From contig CAMOTA010000135.1 in NCBI GenBank assembly GCA_946625225.1, positions 1-7,582 on the forward strand: a DNA stretch of 7,582 nt, read 5' to 3'. This DNA is from UBA9715 sp003452695 (GTDB lineage Bacteria; Actinomycetota; Coriobacteriia; Coriobacteriales; Eggerthellaceae). A program made the translations under genes and the position numbers. Shown one piece after another: positions 1 to 6,116 of this stretch. How positions within the stretch are numbered: the first letter of the stretch is position 1; every line of letters begins with the position of its first letter. The notes under the pieces were generated by a model. The model saw only the letters and a list, made by a program, of their open reading frames with translations. It searched no databases and was not told the DNA's origin.

Positions 1-143
1 GCACAAATCCTGTTAAATGCTAAAGCAAAGCCGAAGCCAAGCCCGAATCCCCCTTCCCGTCCCCGCCGCTGGCCGGGCCATGGGCGGTTCTCCTCAGAGC
101 TTTTCACAATCGGGCCGGGAGCGGGCAACGCACCATCGTGCCA
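1..143. other. Non-coding tail downstream of ccmD
   Basis: No convincing gene is seen on either strand between the window edge and the ccmD stop. The longest open frame crossing it has an arginine/serine/proline-rich composition with no recognisable domain and runs antisense into ccmD. A GC-rich imperfect hairpin lies at 63-87 (CCGCC pairing with GGCGG, inner TGGC with GCCA). It is not followed by a T run on either strand, so I do not call it an intrinsic terminator. Whether the operon continues to the left, for example into further cytochrome maturation genes, cannot be seen here. Confidence 0.5.
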
Positions 144-341
144 TCAGTCCTGCGAGTTCCGTGCTTGCTGTTGGGCAAGGCGCTCTTCCAGAAGAGCAAC
201 CTGCGCCTCGGTCTTTTTCAGGCCGTTCACGGTGATGACGACATACACCAGCAGCGCCGCCCACACGATGGCGTAGGCCCCGATGATGAACGGCGCCGAA
301 GGGACGACCGTGCTGTATATGTCCACGAGAATCTCGTTCAT
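144..341 (-). CDS. ccmD: CcmD-like small membrane protein of the heme-release module
   Basis: A 65-residue protein with one membrane segment at about residues 18-38, followed by a charged, coiled-coil-like tail (about 41-60: KKTEAQVALLEERL). This is the architecture of CcmD, the small protein that associates with CcmC and CcmE and is needed in System I to release heme-loaded CcmE from CcmABC. The ATG follows a good Shine-Dalgarno (AAGGGAG, 6 nt upstream) and lies 15 nt after the ccmC stop, so it should be cotranscribed and translated with ccmC. Sequence conservation in CcmD is low; the call rests on size, topology and its place after ccmC. It looks closer to the divergent CcmD families outside proteobacteria than to the E. 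coli protein. It is the last recognisable gene of the operon in this window. Confidence 0.8.
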   Translation of the reverse strand: MNEILVDIYSTVVPSAPFIIGAYAIVWAALLVYVVITVNGLKKTEAQVALLEERLAQQQARNSQD

Positions 342-356
342 GTTGCGCTCCCTTTC

Positions 357-1148
357 CTACTGGGCGGTCCTTCGCGCCTCGTCTTCCATCTCTTCCAGCC
401 GGTCTTTCAGCACCTGCACGCGCTCGGCCAGGCGCGCCTGCCGAAACCGCAGGCGGTACAAGCCGAAGGCAACGAGCATCATGCCCGCCATTACGGCGAA
501 CACGGTAATGGCCATGTCGGGCGCCATGCCGCCCTGGCGCGCGACGACCGGATGCACGCTGGAGGGGATGAGGCGCGTTATCATGAAGCAAATGGGCGCG
601 TCCACGAGCGCGATGATGCTGATAACCCCCGCGTACACGGCCCGCCTTTCGGGGTCGTCCACCGCCCCGCGCATGACGAAGTACGCGATGGCGATAAGCA
701 TCAGGATAAGGTACGTGGTCAGGCGCGGCTCCCACGTCCACCACACGCCCCACTCGAAACGCGTCCACAAATCGCCCGTGACCATCGTGAACACGACGAA
801 CAGCAGCGATATCTCCATCGCCACGCGCGAACAGGTGTCGAAACGCTGCTCGCGCGATGCCAGGAACCGGATGCCGTAGTACGCAGCGAAACCGAGCGCC
901 ACGAACGACACGATGGCGACCGGCATGTGGAAGTAGAAGATCTTCTGCGACAGCAGCTGCTGGTGCGTGACCATCGTCTCGCCGACCAGCACCGGCGCGC
1001 TCAGGGCCGCACCGTTCACCGGCGCCGCCCATAAAAACGCCAACAGGAACCCGGCAGTCGTCAGCACCGCGCCCGCCACGAGCGCGGGCACGACCAACCT
1101 GTCGGGCCATTGCCCCGCCTCGGGCACGTTCGGCCTCTTATCATCCAT
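357..1148 (-). CDS. ccmC: CcmC, heme-handling membrane protein of cytochrome c maturation
   Basis: A 263-residue polytopic protein with about six membrane segments. CcmC belongs to the heme-handling protein family: it binds heme at the outer face of the membrane and, with CcmAB, presents it to CcmE. The tryptophan-rich signature is at residues 133-144 (WGVWWTWEPRLT), with Glu-Pro where the usual form is WD followed by a small residue. The two conserved external histidines fit H74 (in FYFHMP) and H199 (in SSVHP), which in E. coli flank this loop and ligate heme. The last ~28 residues (about 236-263) form a charged helix with coiled-coil character, beyond the last membrane segment. The ATG has a strong GGGGAGGGGAGC stretch directly upstream and follows ccmB after 69 nt; ccmD follows after 15 nt. 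All key residues seem present, so the protein should be functional. Confidence 0.95.
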   Translation of the reverse strand: MDDKRPNVPEAGQWPDRLVVPALVAGAVLTTAGFLLAFLWAAPVNGAALSAPVLVGETMVTHQQLLSQKIFYFHMPVAIVSFVALGFAAYYGIRFLASREQRFDTCSRVAMEISLLFVVFTMVTGDLWTRFEWGVWWTWEPRLTTYLILMLIAIAYFVMRGAVDDPERRAVYAGVISIIALVDAPICFMITRLIPSSVHPVVARQGGMAPDMAITVFAVMAGMMLVAFGLYRLRFRQARLAERVQVLKDRLEEMEDEARRTAQ

Positions 1149-1217
1149 GCTCCCCTCCCCTTCCCCGCCGTCCGAGCGCCCCGTCCCATGTCGGCGAACG
1201 GACGACAGCAGCAGATG
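1149..1217 (-). other. 69-nt ccmB-ccmC spacer with strong ribosome binding site
   Basis: This is the only sizeable gap inside the operon. It ends in a purine-rich GGGGAGGGGAGC tract (1149-1160) directly before the ccmC ATG, an unusually long Shine-Dalgarno region that fixes the ccmC start at 1148. No hairpin with a T run and no clear promoter is visible, so ccmC is probably read from the same transcript as ccmB. The strong site may let ccmC be translated independently of the coupled genes upstream. Confidence 0.5.
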
Positions 1218-1934
1218 CTAGGCGCTTACGACGAAGTCGTACAACACCCAGCATACCAGCAACATGACCACATCGTAGCCGCACGCCAGCACGAGCGGCA
1301 TCGTGAAGTAGTCCGTCCAGAAGTCGGTTCCCGCAATGGCTGCGGTCGTCGCGGTAACGCATGCGTACAGCAGCGGATAGACCAGCGGAATGAACAGCAC
1401 GGCCAGCATGACGTCCTTGCTGCGCGTGTTCATGGTTATGGTCGAGAGCATCGTGCCGATGCCCGCCATGCCCACCGTTCCCACGAGCAGCGGGACCACG
1501 ATGCAGGGGAACGTGGGAGCCACGGGCTGGCCGGTCATGAAGAAGAAGTAGAACAGGGGAACGACCACGATTTCAACCGCAAGCATGAACAGGATGTTGG
1601 CGGTGGCCTTGGCCAGGAACACCACCGAGCGGTCCAGCGGCACGAGCAGGATGCCTTCCATGCACCCCTGCTCCTTTTCGTGGGCGAACGAACGCCCCAG
1701 CCCCAGCAACGAAGTGAACACGACGAGCACCCACAGCAGCCCCCCGCCCATGTGCATGATGTCCAGCCCGTTGGCGGTAAGCGCGAGCGTCGCGCCGTAC
1801 ACGATTATCACGAGCAGGGCGTATATGCCCATAGAAGACAGCATTTCGCGCGTGCGGAATTCCCGCCGCAGGTCCTTGCCGAGCAGCGTGCGGTACTGCG
1901 CGAAGGCGGAAGGGATGTTCGAGGGTGCGGGCAT
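1218..1934 (-). CDS. ccmB: CcmB, membrane subunit of the CcmAB transporter-like complex
   Basis: A 238-residue protein with six predicted membrane segments, close to the usual CcmB length of about 220 residues. CcmB pairs with the ATPase CcmA; the ATP-driven complex is needed to release heme-loaded CcmE from CcmC. Family features: an N-terminal amphipathic stretch KDLRREFRTREM (about 20-31) before the first membrane helix, and the cytoplasmic loop with FAHEKEQGCMEGILLVPL (83-100), matching the CcmB pattern of acidic residues, a Gly-x-x-Glu and a Leu-x-x-Pro. The ATG overlaps the ccmA stop by one base (TGATG, 1932-1936), so the two subunits are very likely translationally coupled, as expected for a fixed-ratio complex. 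A longer frame runs upstream to 2498 but is antisense-like noise inside ccmA; the start at 1934 gives the right length and N-terminus. Confidence 0.94.
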   Translation of the reverse strand: MPAPSNIPSAFAQYRTLLGKDLRREFRTREMLSSMGIYALLVIIVYGATLALTANGLDIMHMGGGLLWVLVVFTSLLGLGRSFAHEKEQGCMEGILLVPLDRSVVFLAKATANILFMLAVEIVVVPLFYFFFMTGQPVAPTFPCIVVPLLVGTVGMAGIGTMLSTITMNTRSKDVMLAVLFIPLVYPLLYACVTATTAAIAGTDFWTDYFTMPLVLACGYDVVMLLVCWVLYDFVVSA

Positions 1935-2656
1935 CAGGCCACCCCCATGCCCACGGTATCGCGGTACAGCTGCGCGAAATCGCCGTAATCCAGATGGTCG
2001 CGTGGCGCGAAGCGCACCACGCGTCCCCGTGCCATCACCAGTGCATGCGTGCACATCTGAAAACCCTTTGCCAGGTCGTGGCTGACCATGACGAAGGTGC
2101 GCTCGTCTCGCACTGCATCTATCAGCTCGTCGAATATGTCCACGGCGTGGGGATCCAGCCCGGAATAGGGCTCGTCCAGGAACACGACCTGCGGGTCGTG
2201 CACCAGGGCGCGCGCGATGGACACGCGCTGCGTCATCCCGCGCGAGAACGTGCGCACGGGGTCCAGACGCCGGTGCGACAGCCCCACGACCTGCAGCAAT
2301 TCGCCGACGCGCGCTTGCGGATCGGCCACTCCGTACAGGCGCGCGTACAACAGCAGGTTCTCTTCGGCGCTGAGGTCGGGGTACAGCATGGACTGGTGCG
2401 ATATAAGCCCGATGCGCGCCCGGGCCTCGTCGGGACGCTCCTTCAGGTCGATGCCCGCCACGCAGGCCCGCCCGCCGCTCGGCCGCGCCAGCGTGCACAG
2501 CAAGCGCAACAGCGTGGTCTTGCCCGCCCCGTTGGGCCCGAATATGGAAAGGAAGGAGCCTGCGGGCAGCTGGAAGGACACGTCGTCGACGGCGCGCCGC
2601 GTGCCGAAGGACTTCGTCAGGTGCGATGCCACGATCGCGGGATCGCCGCTAGCCAT
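1934..2656 (-). CDS. ccmA: CcmA, ATPase subunit of the heme-maturation ABC complex
   Basis: A 240-residue ABC ATPase. Walker A is GPNGAGKT (40-47), the Q-loop glutamine is at 88, the signature is FSRGMTQR (137-144, an S-R-G-M variant of LSGGQ typical of CcmA), Walker B is VVFLDEP (157-163) and the switch histidine is H193. CcmA works on the cytoplasmic face with CcmB; ATP hydrolysis is needed to release holo-CcmE. The order ccmF-ccmA-ccmB-ccmC supports CcmA over other ABC families. I chose the ATG at 2656: it begins MASGDPAI just before the first beta strand, overlaps the ccmF stop by 8 nt and has GGGGG about 9 nt upstream. An ATG at 2665 (three residues longer) is also possible. Earlier ATGs add an arginine-rich stretch encoded inside the ccmF tail and are unlikely. 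Confidence 0.95.
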   Translation of the reverse strand: MASGDPAIVASHLTKSFGTRRAVDDVSFQLPAGSFLSIFGPNGAGKTTLLRLLCTLARPSGGRACVAGIDLKERPDEARARIGLISHQSMLYPDLSAEENLLLYARLYGVADPQARVGELLQVVGLSHRRLDPVRTFSRGMTQRVSIARALVHDPQVVFLDEPYSGLDPHAVDIFDELIDAVRDERTFVMVSHDLAKGFQMCTHALVMARGRVVRFAPRDHLDYGDFAQLYRDTVGMGVA

Positions 2657-4919
2657 GTTTCGCATCCCCCGCCACCGCCGGCGCATCCGCGGGACCGGAA
2701 GCATCGCCGCGCGCGCCCGCAGAGCCCGGTCCCGTCACATCGGCGATGCGCGCTCCCGCTTCCGCGTCAGCTGCTCCAGCGCCGGGCGCTCCTTCGCCCG
2801 GCCTTTCGGCGCTGGCTTCACCGCGGCGCTTCCCGCGTGGCATTGCGATGGCGCACAACGTGCCGACCATCAGCATGCCGAAGCCTATCCACACCAGCAT
2901 GATGAACGGGTTCACGCGCACGTCCAGCGAGTAATCGCCGTTCATGTTCACGCCGCGGTACACCACGAACAAGTCCTCGTCGGGAAACGACAGCACGGCC
3001 GCGTTCAGCTTCTGCTGTTGGGTCATCGCGTCCAACTGCACCGAGGGCCGCACCTGCCCGATGCGATCGCCGTTCTTGTACACGTCGAATGCCAGCTCGT
3101 ACAGCACCGTGCCGTTTTCCGCTGTACGGTCTGTTACCGCCTGGTCCGCATAGACCAGCTCGTATTCCTGGATGGCGAACGTGTCCGGCGCATCGGAATC
3201 CTCGGCACCCGCCAGATAGCCCGTTTCCTCCGTCACGTACATGTTCGACCCGACAAGACCCACCAGGACAACCGCCATGGCAACATGGGCGAAGCTGCCG
3301 CCGATTGCCGCTCCACGCCTGCCGGGAACGCGCACGTTGCGCGCGAACATGAACGCCGCATTGAAGAACAGCAGCGACGCCACCAGCAATCCGACGATTG
3401 CCAACGCATGGTAATACCATGGCGGCCCCGCTTCAAGAAGTGCCTGCGAACTGGCATTTCCCTTAGACATCATGTAGTCGTACACGGGTAGCAGATTGGT
3501 CGCCCAATAGCCCAGCAACAGGCAGAACAGCACAATGGCGCAGAGCGCCGGCACGCGCGCCCGCCGCACGAAGGCACGCGGGTCGGTCTTGCCCCAAGCC
3601 AGCAGCGGGCACGCCGCCAAGATGAGCAGGTACACGATGCCGAGCGGTCGGGCAATGGCCTCGTAGGACGCCGTGCCCAGCGAATCGCCGCCGAAGGGCA
3701 GCCAGCCGGGCAGGGCCGACGAGAGCGTCATATAGGTAAGCAGCAGCGCGAAGACCACCATGATAACGTTGTTGAAGTAGTAGGCCGCATCCTTCGACAT
3801 CATGTTCTCCACGTCGTCGGCGCCGCCCTCGCCCGGCCCGAAGGACTTCCAGCGGACCGCGATTCCCACAATCGAAACCACGATGGACACGGCGATAAGC
3901 CCGCCGAACAGCGCAAGCGACACCGGGTCGCCGGCGAAGGCGTGCACCGACTGCACGATGCCCGACCGCGTTATGAACGTAGCCACGACGACGAACGTGA
4001 ACGCCAGGCATGCGCACATCACAGCCCAGCGTTTGAAAGCGCCGCGCTGCCGGTAGGCCGTGAAGGTGTGCACGAGCGCCACGCACACGAGCCACGGCAG
4101 CAAGCTGGCGTTTTCCACCGGATCCCAACCCCAATAGCCGCCCCAGCCAAGCACCACGTAGGCCCATACGGCGCCCAGGCCGATGCCCGCGCCCAGAAAC
4201 AGCCAGCTGACAAGCGCAAAGCGCGTGGCCCGCTCCACCCACAGCCGCGACGGGTCGTTCACCACCAGCGCAGCCATGGCATAGGCGAAGGGAACGGTCA
4301 GGCCCGCATAGCCGGCGAACAACAAGGGCGGGTGGATGGCCATGGCCCAGTGTTCCAATAGCTGGTTCATGGAATAGGCAGACGCCATGGCCGTAAGGTT
4401 GCCATCCTCGGCGAAATAGCTGGGCGGCGACGGCGCGAAGGGCATGTTGCCCTCCGAGAACAGCAGCACGCCCGCGAACGCGGCCGCGACGGCCGAGACG
4501 ACCGCTATGGCCAGGTCGTCCAGCTGGCGGATGCGCGCAGCCGTGCCGTCCACCGCTCGCCCCTGCAGGGCCGAACGCACCAGGATGGCAACGCCGAACA
4601 GCGCTATGAGCAGCGTCCAGAACAGCAGTGACCCGGCGCGGCCAGCCCACAGCCCCGACAATTTGTACAGCCATGCCAGGCCGTCGGTGGAAAGCGAGCG
4701 CTGCTCCAGAACGTACAGGATGGACACGTCGCCGGCCATGAAGCAGAAGACCAGCACCGCACAGCAGCCCGCAAGCGCGGCCGCACCGACCGCGACGGCT
4801 GCGCGCCCCGCTTTACCGAACAGCGCATTGCGGGAAAAATGCCCCGCGAACAGCAGCGCAGCTGCTGCGATGTTCGCCGCGAAGGCCGCGACGAGCAGGA
4901 CGAACCCAGCCTGCGCCAT
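2649..4919 (-). CDS. ccmF: CcmF, heme lyase subunit of cytochrome c maturation
   Basis: A 756-residue polytopic protein (about 13-15 membrane segments). CcmF takes heme from holo-CcmE and attaches it to the CxxCH motif of apocytochrome c outside the membrane. The tryptophan-rich heme-handling motif WGGYWGWDPVENASLLPW is at 259-276. The four conserved histidines appear present: H196 (AIHPPLLF), H284 (LVHTFTAY), H326 (SVHAFAGD) and H545 (SFAHVAMA), placed as the external and in-membrane heme ligands of the E. coli protein. An external domain spans about 562-668 before the last helix. After that helix comes an Ala/Gly/Pro-rich, probably disordered cytoplasmic tail (about 694-756) that the family does not need. 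The start at 4919 has GGAGG 9 nt upstream and follows the ccmE stop by 4 nt; an in-frame ATG at 4964 would add 15 basic residues inside ccmE and is disfavoured. Confidence 0.96.
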   Translation of the reverse strand: MAQAGFVLLVAAFAANIAAAALLFAGHFSRNALFGKAGRAAVAVGAAALAGCCAVLVFCFMAGDVSILYVLEQRSLSTDGLAWLYKLSGLWAGRAGSLLFWTLLIALFGVAILVRSALQGRAVDGTAARIRQLDDLAIAVVSAVAAAFAGVLLFSEGNMPFAPSPPSYFAEDGNLTAMASAYSMNQLLEHWAMAIHPPLLFAGYAGLTVPFAYAMAALVVNDPSRLWVERATRFALVSWLFLGAGIGLGAVWAYVVLGWGGYWGWDPVENASLLPWLVCVALVHTFTAYRQRGAFKRWAVMCACLAFTFVVVATFITRSGIVQSVHAFAGDPVSLALFGGLIAVSIVVSIVGIAVRWKSFGPGEGGADDVENMMSKDAAYYFNNVIMVVFALLLTYMTLSSALPGWLPFGGDSLGTASYEAIARPLGIVYLLILAACPLLAWGKTDPRAFVRRARVPALCAIVLFCLLLGYWATNLLPVYDYMMSKGNASSQALLEAGPPWYYHALAIVGLLVASLLFFNAAFMFARNVRVPGRRGAAIGGSFAHVAMAVVLVGLVGSNMYVTEETGYLAGAEDSDAPDTFAIQEYELVYADQAVTDRTAENGTVLYELAFDVYKNGDRIGQVRPSVQLDAMTQQQKLNAAVLSFPDEDLFVVYRGVNMNGDYSLDVRVNPFIMLVWIGFGMLMVGTLCAIAMPRGKRRGEASAERPGEGAPGAGAADAEAGARIADVTGPGSAGARGDASGPADAPAVAGDAKHG

Positions 4920-4923
4920 GCCC

Positions 4924-5592
4924 CTACGCCTCCAAGGCCACGGCAGTCGCCGTGAACCTGCCATCCGCGCCGAGCGACCCGGTCAGCACGACATGCGCTC
5001 CTTCCCGCATGTCGTCGGACAACGCCCCCTGATACTTCACGGGCATCTGCTCGCCCCCATCGACGTCGGCGAGCACAAAACGCTCGGCCGCGTCCACGCC
5101 CGCAAGCGTTCCCGCGGCAATGGCGCCAGCCACCTTCACGGGCTTGTTCAGCACAGCTTCGCCGTATCCGATAAGCCGCTCGATGGAAAGGGCGTCGGTG
5201 GCGTTTTCGTATTTGGACGGGCATTTCGTTACCAGTTCGGAGCACACGAGCACACCCGAAGCATCCTTCTTGCCCGTGCAGATGGCCGTTACGTCATTGC
5301 CGAACGTGGCCGACACGCCGCCGTCGTAGCGCACGTCCAAGGGCGTTGCCGCGGCAGGGTCCGCCTCGGCGTCGTGTATGCGGAAGGTGAGCACGTTGTC
5401 GTCCAGGGCAAAGGAATTCTCCACCACGTTGCCCGTTACCTGAATCTTGCCATCGCCTTGCCATTCCAGTGCCTCGGCCACCGAAACCGCCTTCGCAGCC
5501 GCATTGCCGCCCACGACGGCCAACACGACGAGCAGCACGATGACGATAAGCCCCGTGGCCACGCCCATCCGCCGCTTCGTTTTAGTGTTCAT
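4924..5592 (-). CDS. ccmE: CcmE, heme chaperone of the CxxxY type with a second OB-like domain
   Basis: A 222-residue protein: basic N-terminus, one membrane anchor (about 11-29), then an external part. Residues about 46-128 form an OB-fold-like domain ending in CPSKY (124-128), matching the CxxxY heme-attachment motif of variant CcmE proteins; the classical HxxxY histidine is replaced by C124. C105 and C117 also lie in this domain. Residues about 150-222 look like a second CcmE OB domain: VKVAGAIAAGTL, VKYQGALSDDMREGAHVVLTGSL and a DGRFTA end resemble canonical CcmE closely, but it stops before any H/CxxxY. The usual family length is about 150 residues. CcmE carries heme from CcmABCD to CcmF. 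The ATG at 5592 has GGAGAG just upstream; longer starts lack a signal-anchor-like N-terminus. It is the first gene of the operon. Confidence 0.93.
   Translation of the reverse strand: MNTKTKRRMGVATGLIVIVLLVVLAVVGGNAAAKAVSVAEALEWQGDGKIQVTGNVVENSFALDDNVLTFRIHDAEADPAAATPLDVRYDGGVSATFGNDVTAICTGKKDASGVLVCSELVTKCPSKYENATDALSIERLIGYGEAVLNKPVKVAGAIAAGTLAGVDAAERFVLADVDGGEQMPVKYQGALSDDMREGAHVVLTGSLGADGRFTATAVALEA
4929..4933 (-). promoter_or_regulatory. Ribosome binding site deciding the ccmF start
   Basis: GGAGG on the minus strand lies 9 nt before the ATG at 4919 and inside the last codons of ccmE. It supports the shorter ccmF start, whose N-terminus goes straight into a membrane helix, over the in-frame ATG at 4964. 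Confidence 0.7.
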
Positions 5593-6002
5593 ACGCTCTC
5601 CAGTCCACACCGCGCACACGCCGCCGCGCGCCGCAGATATCGCCCGGGCTGTGCGTGTTCTCGAAAACCGCCCCGGCTCGCAAGGCACAGGCGACGCGCG
5701 CAACGTACGAGCGACAGCCTGCGATGCTTCCGACCGTCGGGCACCAGCATTGTGGCCGCCAAAGCCGCGAACTTGCTTTCAGGGTATTCTCTCAGGATGA
5801 ATGGCCCGGCGCAAGTGGTCACCTGCTGCCAACGACGAGCGCTGCGGCGCCGGTTGCTTTTCACAGCCGGGCCAGCGGCGGGGCGGAACTTAATAACAAT
5901 CTCGGACCAATATCGCCTAGTCCGTCTGTTTTGAGGTATACATACTGTAGGATTGTCTTGCAATCAGCATCGGAGGAGCGACGAGAGAGGCGGGCGATTA
6001 CC
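5593..6002. other. Divergent intergenic region between ccmE and the secreted-protein gene
   Basis: About 410 nt with no supportable gene. Open frames cross it on both strands, including one continuous with the secreted-protein gene and one minus-strand frame at 5589-5963. Their translations are Arg/Ala/Pro/Ser-rich with no domain, and only non-ATG or poorly placed starts. The ccmE half (5593-5760) is very GC-rich. The half near the plus-strand gene (about 5885-5965) is AT-richer and is the likely promoter zone for both directions. Purine-rich GGAGGAG (5972-5978) and AGAGAGG (5984-5990) precede the plus-strand ATG at 6003. No riboswitch or tRNA could be recognised. Confidence 0.5.
5935..5963 (-). 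promoter_or_regulatory. Candidate sigma-70-type promoter reading towards ccmE
   Basis: On the minus strand TTGCAA (5963-5958) and TATACC (5940-5935) are separated by exactly 17 nt. Each matches the -35 and -10 consensus at 4 of 6 positions, in the AT-richest part of this gap. Transcription would start near 5928 and give a leader of about 335 nt before ccmE, which is long. No equally good plus-strand pair was found for the divergent gene. This is a consensus match by eye only, and chance matches are common. Confidence 0.3.
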
Positions 6003-6116
6003 ATGGGACGCGAAACCACGAAAACACGGAAGGCGACAGCAGCGATCGTTGCGGCGGCAATTGCATTTGCATTGGGCCTCGCCCTAGGCGCAACGCACCC
6101 GACCACCGCATTGGCG
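6003..6116 (+). other. Signal peptide region of the secreted protein
   Basis: Residues 1-38: a positively charged start (R3, K7, R9, K10), an Ala/Leu/Ile/Gly core, and the small-x-small motif ALA before Q39. No lipobox cysteine and no twin-arginine motif, so Sec export and signal peptidase I are expected. Confidence 0.8.

Noticed and set aside
63..87. Hairpin after ccmD as an operon terminator
   Set aside because: The stem is interrupted and no T run follows on the minus strand.
138..1034. Long plus-strand open frame (298 codons) opposite ccmC and ccmD
   Set aside because: Composition is His/Arg/Asp/Gln-rich with no domain; it is the antisense shadow of clear membrane-protein genes in GC-rich DNA. 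The same holds for long frames at 1110-1988, 1925-2902, 2217-3491 and 4444-5934.
5589..5963. Minus-strand 124-codon frame upstream of ccmE
   Set aside because: It starts at TTG, overlaps the likely promoter, has Arg/Ala-rich composition and no domain.
5655..6002. N-terminal extension of the secreted-protein frame to 5655
   Set aside because: The extra 116 residues look random, and a signal peptide begins exactly at the ATG at 6003, with purine-rich sequence just upstream.
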